In this document: positions 47,128 to 56,297 of the stretch, piece after piece | How positions within the stretch are numbered: the stretch's first letter is position 1 | Layout: each line of letters begins with the position of its first letter | Source of the DNA: Egicoccus halophilus | GTDB lineage: Bacteria > Actinomycetota > Nitriliruptoria > Nitriliruptorales > Nitriliruptoraceae | Assembly: GCF_004300825.1 (NCBI RefSeq) | Contig: NZ_CP036250.1 | Location: 1,984,001-2,048,000 of the forward strand | Direction of reading: 5' to 3' | DNA length: 64,000 nt | Program-made: the position numbers and the translations under genes | Notes under the pieces: generated by a model | The model's database searches: none | Told to the model about the DNA's origin: nothing | The model's input: the letters and a program-made list of their open reading frames with translations, nothing else

Positions 47128-47133
47128 TACCCT
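47128..47133 (+). promoter_or_regulatory. -10-like element (TACCCT) before the L,D-transpeptidase gene
   Basis: TACCCT lies 78 nt before the ATG at 47212 in the 183-nt gap after dnaE1. No good -35 was found. Confidence 0.3.
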
Positions 47134-47211
47134 CGAAGGTCGCGGAGGGGCCTGATCGAGCGCCTTCGCGGCCACCTGGCACATCGATCACGCGACCTGT
47201 AGGGACCGGAC

Positions 47212-48735
47212 ATGAGCACCACCACGACCGACCGTCGACGTCCGAGCACCCGACTGCTCGTGCTGGCCGGCGTGGTCGTGGTGCTCGTCGGGGTGCTCGG
47301 GGCGTTGGGGGTCGCCACCGTCGCCTGGGGCGATCAGTTGCGCGACGAGGGACGTCTGCTGCCGGGGACCACCATTGCGAGCGTGGCCGTCGGTGGCAGC
47401 ACCACCGAGGAGGCGGTCGAGGCGGTCCGCGACCACCTCGACGCCCGACTCGACCGCGAGATCGATCTCACCGACGGCACGAGTACCTGGACCACCTCCG
47501 CCCGCGACCTCGGGGGCGTCGCCGATGTCGAGGCCGCCGTCGCCGCCGCCCGCAGCCACACCGAGCAGGCCGGGTTCGGCGAACTCGCCCGCGTGCGCTG
47601 GACCAACGGCAGCGCCGACTTCTCCACCGACGTCGGGATCGACGTCCCCGACGAGGGCATCGAGGACTTCGTCGCGACCGTGGCGGGCGACATCGACCGC
47701 GACCCCGTCGACGCCACCGCCTCCTGGGGCGACGGGCACGTCGTCGTGAGCGAGGCCATCACCGGTCGTACGCTGGAACGTGACGCGGCCGCGCAGACCG
47801 TCCGCGAGCTGCTCGACGGGGACGGCGACACCGCCGAACTCACCGTTGCCACCATCGATCCGCAGGTCTCCACCGGCCTGGTCCAGCAGGTGGCCGACGC
47901 CGTCGACGAGGCGGCCGTCACCGCCACCGGCCACGCGGTCACGGTGAGCCTCGACGGTGAGACCCGCACCGTCACCCCCGCCGAGCTCGGCGCCGAGACC
48001 GACGTGCAACGTGTCCTCGCCGACGCCCTGGCCACCGCGACCCGCTCCGGCACGGTCGCCGTCGACCCCGTCGGAATCGAGCTCGACGACGAGGCGCTGA
48101 CCGGTGTCGTCGACGACCTCGCGGAGGGCAAGGAGGTCGCCGGCCGCGACGCGGAGATCACCTATGCGGACGGTGCGCTGCGGGTCGTCGCGGAACGCAC
48201 CGGGGTCAGCGTCAACCGTTCCGAGGCGCGCGAGCGGCTCCGCGCCGCGCTGGCCGGTGACGGCGAGGCGGTCGAACTCGAGTTCGTCACCACCGCGCCG
48301 AGCGTCACGGCCGACAGCTTCGGGACCGTCCTGCTGCTCGACCAGTCGGCCCGAAAGCTGCACCTGTACAACGGTGCCGATCGCCAACGGACCTGGACCG
48401 TCGCCGTCGGGACGAACAACAGCCCGACGCCGACCGGGACCTACGTCGTCGGCGCCAAGCGGTTCGAGCCCACCTGGGTCAACCCCGCCCCCGACCGGTG
48501 GGGCGCCGACATGCCCGAGCGCATCGGTCCCGGCCCCAGCAACCCGCTCGGGCTCCGCGCGTTGAACTGGAACACGCGCAGCGGCCGCGACACCCTGATC
48601 CGCTTCCATGGCACGCCCAACGAATCGTCCATCGGCAGCGCGTCCTCCAACGGGTGCGTCCGGATGTACAACTCGGACGTCATCGATCTCTACGACCTGG
48701 TGCCCTCCGGGACCACCATCGTGTCGGTCGCCTGA
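47212..48735 (+). CDS. L,D-transpeptidase (YkuD) with tandem peptidoglycan-binding-like domains
   Basis: This is a 507-residue protein with one N-terminal membrane anchor (about 15-38). Two repeated beta-rich PG_binding_4-like modules (about 50-180 and 185-350; both contain the pattern of repeated acidic Thr/Ala segments) precede the catalytic YkuD domain. Its active site is HGTPNESSIGSASSNGCVRM, with His466 and nucleophile Cys482; Asn480 stands where many members have His (SHGC). It would form 3-3 cross-links in, or anchor proteins to, peptidoglycan outside the membrane. It lies alone between dnaE1 and a small membrane protein gene. Confidence 0.88.
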   Translation: MSTTTTDRRRPSTRLLVLAGVVVVLVGVLGALGVATVAWGDQLRDEGRLLPGTTIASVAVGGSTTEEAVEAVRDHLDARLDREIDLTDGTSTWTTSARDLGGVADVEAAVAAARSHTEQAGFGELARVRWTNGSADFSTDVGIDVPDEGIEDFVATVAGDIDRDPVDATASWGDGHVVVSEAITGRTLERDAAAQTVRELLDGDGDTAELTVATIDPQVSTGLVQQVADAVDEAAVTATGHAVTVSLDGETRTVTPAELGAETDVQRVLADALATATRSGTVAVDPVGIELDDEALTGVVDDLAEGKEVAGRDAEITYADGALRVVAERTGVSVNRSEARERLRAALAGDGEAVELEFVTTAPSVTADSFGTVLLLDQSARKLHLYNGADRQRTWTVAVGTNNSPTPTGTYVVGAKRFEPTWVNPAPDRWGADMPERIGPGPSNPLGLRALNWNTRSGRDTLIRFHGTPNESSIGSASSNGCVRMYNSDVIDLYDLVPSGTTIVSVA

Positions 48736-48828
48736 CCGCGTCCCTGGCCCAACGGCGGCGCCGACGGTGCGCCGACGGCCCGCCACGTGCGGTTGGCTGG
48801 CTGGCCGACGACGCCGAAAGGTTCGGAT

Positions 48829-49047
48829 GTGAGCACTCCCCACCAGGACCAGCCCGAGGACGGCCGCAGCAACGGGCCCAAGGACCATCCCGAGAACCGC
48901 GACGACGCCGGCCGACGTCCGGGCATGCACCCGGAGGCCCAACGCTCCGGGACCGCCGGCCCCGGGACCCTCGTCTACGTCGTCGGTGCGCTCGTCCTCG
49001 GCCTGCTCGTCTACCTGCTGGTCGGCGCCGGCATCATCGGCAACTGA
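48829..49047 (+). CDS. Small single-pass membrane protein, unknown function
   Basis: This is a 72-residue protein from GTG 48829, with AAAGG eight bases upstream. The first 48 residues are hydrophilic and rich in Asp, Pro and His (STPHQDQPEDGRSNGPKDHPENRDD); then TLVYVVGALVLGLLVYLLVGAGIIG forms one C-terminal membrane segment, so the topology is tail-anchored. I do not recognise a family. It stands between the L,D-transpeptidase gene and the his operon. Confidence 0.6.
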   Translation: MSTPHQDQPEDGRSNGPKDHPENRDDAGRRPGMHPEAQRSGTAGPGTLVYVVGALVLGLLVYLLVGAGIIGN

Positions 49048-49089
49048 CCCGCGCCTGCGGTCGGCCCCAGGCGAGATCTCGCCGGAGCC

Positions 49090-49170
49090 ATCCGTGCGCC
49101 CTGGTCCGCACTGCCCGACGTGCGGACGCACGGATCGCGCCCAGCGCCGCCGTGACCGTCGATCCGTGCG
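49090..49170 (+). terminator. Three-arm inverted repeat after the small membrane protein gene
   Basis: CGCACGGATCG (49127-49137) pairs perfectly with CGATCCGTGCG (49160-49170), and also with ATCCGTGCG (49090-49098) over nine bases, so two mutually exclusive stems are possible. It lies in the 349-nt gap 49048-49396 between the small gene and hisD. The rest of the gap shows only the hisD promoter. Confidence 0.45.
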
Positions 49171-49348
49171 GGCTCATCTGCACAGGGCCGGCTTTCGACG
49201 CACGTGCGTCGCACCGAGTGCCCGCTGATGATCCCGGAGCGCCGCGGCGCCGGTGACGAACGCCCGCGGGAACCTGCGGGAATCGCACCCATGGTCGGCG
49301 ACACGCGAGGTGGAGCCGCTCCACGGGGGTGGGCGTTCCTCGCGCGTG

Positions 49349-49361
49349 GGTACGCTCGCGG
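49349..49361 (+). promoter_or_regulatory. hisD promoter (-10 TACGCT)
   Basis: TGGGTACGCT is an extended -10 with TACGCT at 49351-49356, 40 nt before the ATG at 49397. The 13-mer GGTACGCTCGCGG here is identical to that at the dinB promoter (7981-7993). No T-box or His-rich leader peptide was found for the his operon. Confidence 0.5.
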
Positions 49362-49396
49362 TTCCCGTCCGTCCTGCCTGCGCGAGGTCCGTCGAC

Positions 49397-50746
49397 ATGG
49401 CCCGACTCTCCGTCCTCGACCTGCGCGGCGACCGGTCCGACCCGCGCGACCGGCTGCCGCGCCCACGGACCGACCTCGCGGCCGCGCGTGAGGCCGTCGA
49501 CGCCACGCTGGGCGCCGTCCGTGACCGCGGGGACGCAGCGCTGCGCGAGCTGACGGCCCGTTTCGACGGCCAGGACGTCGACGATCTCGTGGTCCCGCGC
49601 GAGGTCCTGCACGAGTCGCTCGAGCGCCTCGACCCCCGGCTGCGCGCCGCGCTCGAACGGTCGATCGCCCAGGTCCGCTGGTACCACGAGCGTTGCCGCC
49701 CGCTGGACTGGGAGGACCACCTCGACGGCGTGCGCATGGGGGTGTGGCACCGACCGGTGTCGCGCGCCGGCGTGTACGTCCCGGGCGGCAAGGCCGTGTA
49801 CCCGTCGACGGTCATCATGACGGTCGTCCCGGCGCAGGTCGCCGGCGTCGACGAGATCGTGCTGTGCACGCCACCGACCGGCACCGGCTTCACCGGCATC
49901 ACCTCGGGGGAGCACGACGGCTGGCCCAACCGCACCATCCTTGCCACGGCGGCGCTGCTCGGCGTCGACCGCGTCGTCCGCGTCGGTGGCGCCCAGGCCG
50001 TCGCCGCGATGGCGTACGGCACCGACGCCGTCCCGGCCTGCGACATGGTGGTCGGCCCCGGCAACCTGTACGTCTCGCTGGCCAAGCAGCAGCTGGCCGC
50101 GCAGGGCCTGATCGGCATCGACGGCTACGCCGGACCGACCGAGGTCGCGATCGTGGCCGACCACACCGCCGACCCGCGCATCGTGGCGGCGGACCTGGTC
50201 GGGCAGGCCGAGCACGACGAGCTGGTCGTCGCCCTGCTCATCACCACCGAGGCCGCCCTCGTCGACCCGGTCGAGGCCGCGCTGGAGCGCGAGGTTCCCC
50301 GGGCCCGCCACGCCGAGCGCATCGAGACCGCGCTGCGCAACCAGGGCACCGTCGCGCTGGTCGACGACCTCGACCAGGCCGTCGCGGTGGCCGAGGCGTT
50401 CGCCGCCGAACACCTCGAGATCCACACCGAGGACGCCGGCAAGGTCGCCGAGCGGGTCCGCTACGCCGGTACCACCTTCATCGGCCCGTGGACGCCGGTC
50501 TCGGTCGGCGACTACGGCGCCGGACCGAACCACACCCTGCCGACCTCCGGCACGGCCCGGTTCACCGGCGGGCTGACCACCTCGTCGTTCCTCGTGCCGG
50601 TCAACTACGTCGAGTACACCGAGGAGCAGCTGCGCGACTTCGCCGACGCCGTCGGCGCCCTCGCACACAGCGAGGACCTACCCGCCCACGCCCGCGCCGT
50701 CGATGTGCGTTTCGAGCCGCCGCTGGCCGAGGACCGGTCGCGATGA
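49397..50746 (+). CDS. hisD: Histidinol dehydrogenase HisD
   Basis: This is a 449-residue protein. Family motifs are GVWHRPVSRAGVYVPGGKAVYPSTVIMTVVPAQVAGV, VGGAQAVAAMAYGT, VGPGNLYVSLAKQQL, GYAGPTEVAIVAD, QAEHDELVVALLIT and the C-terminal GDYGAGPNHTLPTSGTARF. It oxidises histidinol to histidine in two NAD-dependent steps with a zinc ion. It is the first gene of hisDCBHAF; its TGA overlaps the hisC ATG by 4 nt. Confidence 0.96.
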   Translation: MARLSVLDLRGDRSDPRDRLPRPRTDLAAAREAVDATLGAVRDRGDAALRELTARFDGQDVDDLVVPREVLHESLERLDPRLRAALERSIAQVRWYHERCRPLDWEDHLDGVRMGVWHRPVSRAGVYVPGGKAVYPSTVIMTVVPAQVAGVDEIVLCTPPTGTGFTGITSGEHDGWPNRTILATAALLGVDRVVRVGGAQAVAAMAYGTDAVPACDMVVGPGNLYVSLAKQQLAAQGLIGIDGYAGPTEVAIVADHTADPRIVAADLVGQAEHDELVVALLITTEAALVDPVEAALEREVPRARHAERIETALRNQGTVALVDDLDQAVAVAEAFAAEHLEIHTEDAGKVAERVRYAGTTFIGPWTPVSVGDYGAGPNHTLPTSGTARFTGGLTTSSFLVPVNYVEYTEEQLRDFADAVGALAHSEDLPAHARAVDVRFEPPLAEDRSR

Positions 50747-51831
50747 CGACCAGTGACGCCCCGTGCGCCGTGGCCGACCGGCTGCCGGTGCGGCCCGACC
50801 TCGCCGCCGTCGAGCCCTACGGCGCGCCGCAGCTGGACGTGCCCGTCCGGCTCAACACCAACGAGACCGCCGAGCCGCCGCCGCCCGGGTTCCTGCCGGC
50901 GGTCGCCGAGCGGATCGTCTCGCTCGAGCTCAACCGGTACCCGGACCGGCCCCACCGGGCCCTGCGCGAGGCGCTGGCGGCCCGGCTCGGGCTGGACGCC
51001 GAGCAGGTGTGGGCCGCCAACGGCTCGAACGAGATCCTGCTGCAGCTGCTGCAGGCCTACGGCGGGCCGGAGCGACGTGTCGCCTACGTGCGGCCCGGCT
51101 ACTCGATGTACCCGGAACTGTGCCGCACCGCCCTCACCCCGGCCGTCGAGGTCGATCTCGACGACGACTTCGCGCTCACGGCCGACGTCGTCACCACCAT
51201 CGCGGCCACGGACCCCGACCTGGTGCTGGTGCCGAGCCCGAACAACCCGGTCGGCACGCCGGTCGGTCGCGACGCGGTCCGTCAGTTGCACGCGCGCACC
51301 CGGGCGCTGGTCGTCGTCGACGAGGCCTACGTCGAGTTCGGCGACGCGGACGCGTCCGTGCTGCCGCTGCTCGACGAGCTCACGCGGCTGGTGGTCGTGC
51401 GCACCTTCTCGAAGGCGTTCCGGCTGGCCGGGCTGCGGCTCGGCTACCTCGCCGCCGCCGACTGGGTGGTGCAGGACGTGCAGAAGGTCCGCCTGCCCTA
51501 CCACCTCGACGCGGTCAAGCAGGTGACCGGCCTGGTCGCGCTCGAGCAGGAGGAGGCGTTCCTCGGCCACCGCCAGCGCGTCGCCGACGAGCGCGACCGC
51601 GTCGCCGCGGCGCTGCGACAGCTGCCCGGCGTGCAGGTGTGGCCGTCCGCCGCCAACTTCCTGCTGCTGCGCACCGGCGTCGACGACCTGTTCGCGCGGC
51701 TGCTCGAGCGTGGGGTGCTGGTGCGCGACTTCTCGCGCCGTCCCCGGCTCGTCGGCTGCGTCCGCGTCACCATCGGCACCGCCGACGAGAACGACGCGTT
51801 CCTCACCGCGCTGCGCGACGTCCTCGCCTGA
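50743..51831 (+). CDS. hisC: Histidinol-phosphate aminotransferase HisC
   Basis: This is a 362-residue class I/II PLP aminotransferase. It opens with LNTNETAEPPPPGFLPAV, the substrate-side motif, then ANGSNEILLQLLQAYGG, PNNPVGTPVGRD and VVDEAYVEFGD, and the PLP Lys is in RTFSKAFRLAGLRLGYL. It transaminates imidazole-acetol phosphate to histidinol phosphate. It overlaps hisD by 4 nt and is followed by 49 nt before hisB. Confidence 0.94.
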   Translation: MTTSDAPCAVADRLPVRPDLAAVEPYGAPQLDVPVRLNTNETAEPPPPGFLPAVAERIVSLELNRYPDRPHRALREALAARLGLDAEQVWAANGSNEILLQLLQAYGGPERRVAYVRPGYSMYPELCRTALTPAVEVDLDDDFALTADVVTTIAATDPDLVLVPSPNNPVGTPVGRDAVRQLHARTRALVVVDEAYVEFGDADASVLPLLDELTRLVVVRTFSKAFRLAGLRLGYLAAADWVVQDVQKVRLPYHLDAVKQVTGLVALEQEEAFLGHRQRVADERDRVAAALRQLPGVQVWPSAANFLLLRTGVDDLFARLLERGVLVRDFSRRPRLVGCVRVTIGTADENDAFLTALRDVLA

Positions 51832-51880
51832 CCCACCCCGCCTGCTTCCCGTCCTTCCCGTCCCCGCAAGGAGCCTGCCC

Positions 51881-52471
51881 GTGAGCACCCGCGTCGGTCG
51901 CGTCGCCCGCGACACCAAGGAGACCAAGATCGAGGTCGAGGTCGACCTCGACGGTTCGGGCACGGTCGACGTCACCACCGGCGTGCCGTTCTTCGACCAC
52001 ATGCTCGACCAGCTCGGCCGGCACGGCCGGCTCGACCTGACCGTCCACGCGCAGGGCGACCTCGAGATCGACGAGCACCACACCACCGAGGACGTCGGGA
52101 TCGCGCTGGGCCAGGCGCTGGCCGAGGCGTGGGGCGACCGCGCCGGCGTCGAGCGGTTCGGGGACTCGCAGGTCCCGATCGACGAGGCCCTCACCCGCGT
52201 CGCCGTCGACCTGTCGGGTCGGCCCTTCCTCGTGTGGGACGTCACCCCGCCGGTCAAGACCATCGGCACGTTCGAGGTCCACCTGCTCAAGCACTTCTTC
52301 GAGGCGCTGGTCGCCAACGCCCGCATCACGGTGCACGTGCACAACGTCTCGGGCGAGAACACCCACCACGTCTACGAGTCGGTGTTCAAGGCCTTCGCCG
52401 TCGCGTTGCGGCGTGCGGTCGCGGTCACCGGTTCGGGCGCGGTGCCGTCCACCAAGGGTGTGCTGCAGTGA
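51881..52471 (+). CDS. hisB: Imidazoleglycerol-phosphate dehydratase HisB
   Basis: This is a 196-residue monofunctional dehydratase from GTG 51881, with AAGGAG (51868-51873). The His-rich metal motifs are VPFFDHMLDQLGRHG, DEHHTTEDVGIALG, HLLKHFFEAL and ENTHHVYESVFKAFA. It dehydrates imidazole-glycerol phosphate and lacks the phosphatase domain found in enterobacterial HisB. Its TGA overlaps the hisH GTG. Confidence 0.96.
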   Translation: MSTRVGRVARDTKETKIEVEVDLDGSGTVDVTTGVPFFDHMLDQLGRHGRLDLTVHAQGDLEIDEHHTTEDVGIALGQALAEAWGDRAGVERFGDSQVPIDEALTRVAVDLSGRPFLVWDVTPPVKTIGTFEVHLLKHFFEALVANARITVHVHNVSGENTHHVYESVFKAFAVALRRAVAVTGSGAVPSTKGVLQ

Positions 52472-53127
52472 CCGCCCCCGGTGGTGGGCCGGGCACGACC
52501 GACCGTCGCCCGCGCCTGGCCGTGCTCGACTACGACGCCGGCAACGTCCGCTCCGCCAAGCGTGGCTTCGACGCGGCCGGCGCCGACGCGTTCGTGACCG
52601 GCGACCCGGAGCAGGCCGCGGCGGCCGACGCGCTGGTCGTGCCCGGCGTCGGCCACTTCGCGTCCTGCCTGGCCTCGCTGCGACGGTCCGGCCTGCACGC
52701 GCTGCTCGAGGACTGGATCGCCTCCGGCCGCCCGGTGTTCGGCATCTGCGTCGGGATGCAGTTGCTCTACGAGGCGTCCGACGAGGGCGACGAACCCGGC
52801 CTCGGACTGCTCACCGGTCGGGTCGAACGCTTCCCCGCCGGCGCGGTGGTGCCCCACATGGGTTGGGACCTGCTGCACGCCGCCGACGCCCACGACGGCG
52901 ACCCGCTGCTGGCCGGGGTGGCCGGCGAGCGGGTCTACTACGTCCACTCCTACTACGCGGTGCCGACCGACGAGGAACCGGTCGTCGGTCGCACCGCCTA
53001 CGGTGGGGTCGACTTCCCCAGCCTGGTCCGCCAGGCCAGCGTGGTCGGCACCCAGTTCCACCCGGAGAAGTCCGGCGAGATCGGCCGGCGACTGCTGGCC
53101 AACTGGGTCGCGACCCTGCCGACCTGA
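52468..53127 (+). CDS. hisH: Imidazole glycerol phosphate synthase subunit HisH
   Basis: This is a 219-residue class I glutamine amidotransferase. The catalytic Cys is in VFGICVGMQLLYEAS, and the His/Glu pair in GTQFHPEKSGEIG. It supplies ammonia from glutamine to HisF. The start GTG 52468 overlaps hisB. The first 15 residues (TAPGGGPGTTDRRPR) are an extra tail before the conserved LAVLDYDAGNVRS. Confidence 0.95.
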   Translation: MTAPGGGPGTTDRRPRLAVLDYDAGNVRSAKRGFDAAGADAFVTGDPEQAAAADALVVPGVGHFASCLASLRRSGLHALLEDWIASGRPVFGICVGMQLLYEASDEGDEPGLGLLTGRVERFPAGAVVPHMGWDLLHAADAHDGDPLLAGVAGERVYYVHSYYAVPTDEEPVVGRTAYGGVDFPSLVRQASVVGTQFHPEKSGEIGRRLLANWVATLPT

Positions 53128-53158
53128 GCCACCACCTCACGAGGAGCCCCCGAACACC

Positions 53159-53890
53159 GTGCTGACCCTGTATCCGGCCGTCGACATCAAGGACGGCCGC
53201 GCCGTCCGCCTCACCCAGGGCCGCGCCGACGAGGAGACCGTCTACGACGCCGACCCCGTCGCGGCCGCCCGCCGGTTCGCCGACGCCGGCACGCCGTGGC
53301 TGCACGTGGTCGACCTCGACGCCGCGTTCACCGGCGAGCCGCGCAACCGCTCCCTGATCGAGGGCATCGTCGAGGCGACGGGCTGCAAGGTGCAGGCGTC
53401 GGGAGGCGTGCGCACGCTCGCCGACGTCGAGGCGTCGCTGGCCTACGGCGCGGAGCGGGTCGTGATCGGCACGATGGCCCTGTCGCGACCCGAGTTCGTC
53501 GCCGAGGTGCTCGACGCGGTCGGGCCCCGCATCGCGGTGGGGCTCGACGCGCGCGGCACCACGCTGCAGGCACGCGGCTGGACCGAGGAGGCGGGCGACC
53601 TGTTCGCCGCCATCGAGCGGTTCTCCGCCATGGGCGTGCCGCGCTTCGTCTACACCGACGTCGCCAAGGACGGGATGCTGCAGGGCCCCAACGTCGAGAT
53701 GCTGACGAAGGTGGCCGACGCGACCGACGCCTCGGTCACCGCGTCGGGTGGCGTGAGCACCCTCGACGACCTGCGGGTCCTGGCCGACTGCCACCCGCGG
53801 GTCGACGCCGCGATCGTCGGCAAGGCGCTCTACAGCGGCGCGTTCACCCTCGAGGAGGCCCTGGCCGCCGTCGGTGGGGGAGCGGCGTGA
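53159..53890 (+). CDS. hisA: HisA isomerase, possibly bifunctional PriA type
   Basis: This is a 243-residue TIM barrel from GTG 53159. The first catalytic Asp is in [18 protein letters not shown], and the second in [15 protein letters not shown]. Phosphate-binding loops QASGGVR and [12 protein letters not shown] close each half. It isomerises ProFAR in histidine synthesis. The ARGW segment and AVRLTQG match the actinobacterial PriA proteins I recall, which also act as TrpF on phosphoribosyl-anthranilate; no trpF is seen near trpE-trpC-trpB in this window. Dual function is an inference. RBS GAGGAG at 53141-53146. Confidence 0.9.
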   Translation: MLTLYPAVDIKDGRAVRLTQGRADEETVYDADPVAAARRFADAGTPWLHVVDLDAAFTGEPRNRSLIEGIVEATGCKVQASGGVRTLADVEASLAYGAERVVIGTMALSRPEFVAEVLDAVGPRIAVGLDARGTTLQARGWTEEAGDLFAAIERFSAMGVPRFVYTDVAKDGMLQGPNVEMLTKVADATDASVTASGGVSTLDDLRVLADCHPRVDAAIVGKALYSGAFTLEEALAAVGGGAA

Positions 53891-54699
53891 CCGTTCCGGC
53901 CGCCCCGACCCCGGACACGCTCGCCGCCCGGGTCGTGCCCTGCCTCGACGTCACCGCCGGTCGGGTCGTCAAGGGCGTCAACTTCGTCGACCTGCGTGAC
54001 GCCGGTGATCCCGTCGAGCTCGCGCGTCTGTACGACGAGGAGGGCGCGGACGAGCTGGTGTTCCTCGACATCACCGCGTCCAGCGACGACCGCGACATCC
54101 TCATCGACGTCGTCCACCGGGTGGCCGAGCAGGTGTCGATCCCGTTCGCCGTCGGAGGGGGGATGCGCTCGGTCGCCGACGCCCGCCGCATGTTGCATGC
54201 CGGCGCCGACAAGATCGCGTTCAACACCGCGGCCGTGCAACGCCCGCAGCTGCTGACCGAGTGCGCCGACGCCGTCGGTTCCCAGTCGGTCGTCGCTGCC
54301 GTCGACGCCCGCCGCGTGAGCGCAGCGGACGGGACGGGGGCTCCGGAACGCATGTCGTGGGAGCTGTTCATCCACGGGGGGCGGACGCCGACCGGGACGG
54401 ACGCGGTGGCCTGGTGCCAGCAGGTCACCGAACGCGGTGCGGGGGAGATCCTGTTGACCTCGATGGACCGGGACGGGACCAAGCTCGGGTTCGACCTCGA
54501 GCTGCTGCGGGCGGTCACCGCCGTCGTCGACGTGCCGGTCATCGCCTCGGGTGGCGCCGGCACCGCCGACCATCTCGCGGACGGCGTCCTCGACGGACGT
54601 GCGTCCGCGGTGCTGGCCGCGTCCATCTTCCATTTCGGCGAGCTGCGCATCCGCGACGTCAAGGCGCACATGGCCGCCCGCGGCGTCGTCGTCCGCTGA
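53887..54699 (+). CDS. hisF: Imidazole glycerol phosphate synthase subunit HisF
   Basis: This is a 270-residue TIM barrel. [32 protein letters not shown] carries the first catalytic Asp, and [20 protein letters not shown] the second. FAVGGGMRS and [12 protein letters not shown] bind phosphate. With HisH it forms imidazole glycerol phosphate and AICAR. GTG 53887 overlaps hisA. It is the last gene of this his block; hisI, commonly next to it in actinobacteria, is 6.4 kb away beyond a minus-strand gene block. Confidence 0.96.
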   Translation: MTVPAAPTPDTLAARVVPCLDVTAGRVVKGVNFVDLRDAGDPVELARLYDEEGADELVFLDITASSDDRDILIDVVHRVAEQVSIPFAVGGGMRSVADARRMLHAGADKIAFNTAAVQRPQLLTECADAVGSQSVVAAVDARRVSAADGTGAPERMSWELFIHGGRTPTGTDAVAWCQQVTERGAGEILLTSMDRDGTKLGFDLELLRAVTAVVDVPVIASGGAGTADHLADGVLDGRASAVLAASIFHFGELRIRDVKAHMAARGVVVR

Positions 54700-54723
54700 G
54701 CGGTCACCGACGCGGCTCCCGGG

Positions 54724-55749
54724 TCACGCCGGCCGCGCCAGGGAGTTGACCGCCGCCGAGAACAGCCCCGGCAGTCGCTCGGCGGTCGGGACCAGCGCGC
54801 GCCGGACCGGGTGCCACCGCGTGGCGCCCAGCAGGGAGGCCGTCAGCACGCGGTAGCGCCGCGTGATGGTGAACCAGTCGCGTTCGTAGCGCATCGGCTC
54901 GTCGCGGGCGATCGCGGCCACGGCCGCGCGGGCCTGTGCCACGGCCATGGCGACGCCTTCACCGGTGAGGGCGTCGACGTACCCGCCGGCGTCCCCGACG
55001 AGCAGCACTCGCCCGGCCACGCGGGACCGGGCGCGTTGCCGCAGTGGCCCGGCGCCGAGGACGTCACCGAGGGGCGCGGCGTCCCGCAGCCGCGCCCGCA
55101 GGGACGGGAACCGCGTCAGCTGGTCGTCGAACCCGCCGCGGACGGACGTCAGCAGGGCGACGCCGACGACGTCGGCGGCCACCGGGGTGACGTAGGCCTC
55201 GACCGCCTCGGCCCAGTGCACCTCCACGAACGACGTCCAGGGCGCGAGCCGGTAGTGCCGTCGCAGGCCGTAGCGCCGCCGCGGCGCCGGTCGCCCGTCG
55301 AGCCCGAGGTGACGCCGGACCGGCGAGTGGAGCCCGTCGGCGGCGACGACGTACCGGAACCGCTGGTCGTCCACCACCACGCCGTTCGGGCCCGGTCGGA
55401 CCTGCCGCGCACACCGTTGCTCGAGCGAGATCCCGGCGTCCTCGGCGGCGGACCGCAGCGCCGCGTGGAGGCTCGTGCGACGGACGCCACGACCGAGCCC
55501 ACCGTGGAAGCCCGCCTCGACCGATCGGCGTCCGGCGAGATAGCGGATCCCGACGAGGTCCCTCCCGACCGGCGCGACCCCGATCTCCGCGAGCGCGGTG
55601 AGTGCACCGGGCATCAGGCCCTCCCCGCACGCCTTGTCGACGATGCCGGCGCGCTTGTCCCACACGGTCACGTCCAGGCCCGCTCGGGCGGCGTGGAGCG
55701 CGCTGGTCAGCCCGGCGGGTCCGCCACCGATCACGAGGAGATCCCTCAC
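54724..55749 (-). CDS. FAD-dependent oxidoreductase, geranylgeranyl-reductase-like (SrsC-position flavoprotein)
   Basis: This is a 341-residue flavoprotein. The GTG at 55749 overlaps the upstream gene and puts the FAD-binding GxGxxG (LLVIGGGPAGLTSALHAARAG) at the N-terminus; DKACGEGLMPGAL is the geranylgeranyl-reductase-family CG motif, and GRVLLVGDAGGYVDALTGEGVAMAV is the second FAD site. It is the last gene of the five-gene operon, after the type III PKS and methyltransferase genes, the place of the flavoprotein hydroxylase SrsC in the srs operon. Either ring hydroxylation or reduction of an isoprenoid is plausible. Confidence 0.8.
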   Translation of the reverse strand: MRDLLVIGGGPAGLTSALHAARAGLDVTVWDKRAGIVDKACGEGLMPGALTALAEIGVAPVGRDLVGIRYLAGRRSVEAGFHGGLGRGVRRTSLHAALRSAAEDAGISLEQRCARQVRPGPNGVVVDDQRFRYVVAADGLHSPVRRHLGLDGRPAPRRRYGLRRHYRLAPWTSFVEVHWAEAVEAYVTPVAADVVGVALLTSVRGGFDDQLTRFPSLRARLRDAAPLGDVLGAGPLRQRARSRVAGRVLLVGDAGGYVDALTGEGVAMAVAQARAAVAAIARDEPMRYERDWFTITRRYRVLTASLLGATRWHPVRRALVPTAERLPGLFSAAVNSLARPA

Positions 55750-56297
55750 GGCGTCGCCTCCGCGGACGGCGGCCCGGCGGGCGCGGTCACGGGGAGCGAG
55801 GCCAGCGCCCGGTTCTCGACCCGGATCCGCACCGTCAGCAGGACGGCGTTGAGGATCGTGAACACGATCGCGGTGATCCAGGCGGAGTGGACCAGCGGCA
55901 GGGCGAATCCCTCGACCACGACGGCGACGTAGTTGGGATGGGACAGGAAGCGGTACGGCCCGCCGGTGACCCGCGGCAGCCCGGGGACGACGATCACCCG
56001 GGTGTTCCACTGGCGGCCGAGCGTGGCGATGCACCACCACCGCAGCGCCTGGGCGGCCACCACCAGCGCGAGCATCGTCCAACCGAGGGCGGGGACGAAC
56101 GTCGGCCGCCGCAGCCACACCTCGAGCAGCGCGCCGACCAGCAGACCGGTGTGGAGCACCACCATCACGACGTAGTGCCGTTGGCCCGACTCCACACCGC
56201 CGCGCGCGAAGCTCCACGCCGCGTTGCGCTTGGACACCACCAGTTCGGCGAGCCGCTCCAGACCGACGGCGCCGATCAGCAGGGTGAACCACGTCAT
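55746..56297 (-). CDS. Isoprenylcysteine carboxyl methyltransferase (ICMT)-family membrane methyltransferase
   Basis: This is a 183-residue protein with about four membrane segments. The C-terminal SAM-binding signature is [52 protein letters not shown], with RFLSHPNY as the hallmark of the ICMT/PEMT-like group. In srs-type operons such an enzyme (SrsB) O- or C-methylates alkylresorcinols. The ATG at 56297 overlaps the type III PKS stop, and its own stop overlaps the next flavoprotein start, so the three genes are translationally coupled. Confidence 0.85.
   Translation of the reverse strand: MTWFTLLIGAVGLERLAELVVSKRNAAWSFARGGVESGQRHYVVMVVLHTGLLVGALLEVWLRRPTFVPALGWTMLALVVAAQALRWWCIATLGRQWNTRVIVVPGLPRVTGGPYRFLSHPNYVAVVVEGFALPLVHSAWITAIVFTILNAVLLTVRIRVENRALASLPVTAPAGPPSAEATP

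Noticed and set aside
45055-47184. Open frame of 709 codons antisense to dnaE1
   Set aside because: Same GC-driven shadow effect; it opposes a clearly conserved polymerase gene.
49093-49200. Short frame with a CPTCGRTD zinc-knuckle-like motif downstream of the small membrane protein gene
   Set aside because: One CxxC only, no start with a ribosome site, and it overlaps the inverted repeats; probably chance.
49048-49396. T-box or His-codon attenuator before hisD
   Set aside because: No GGGTGG-ACCGCG core and no His-rich leader peptide were found; only inverted repeats and a -10 element.
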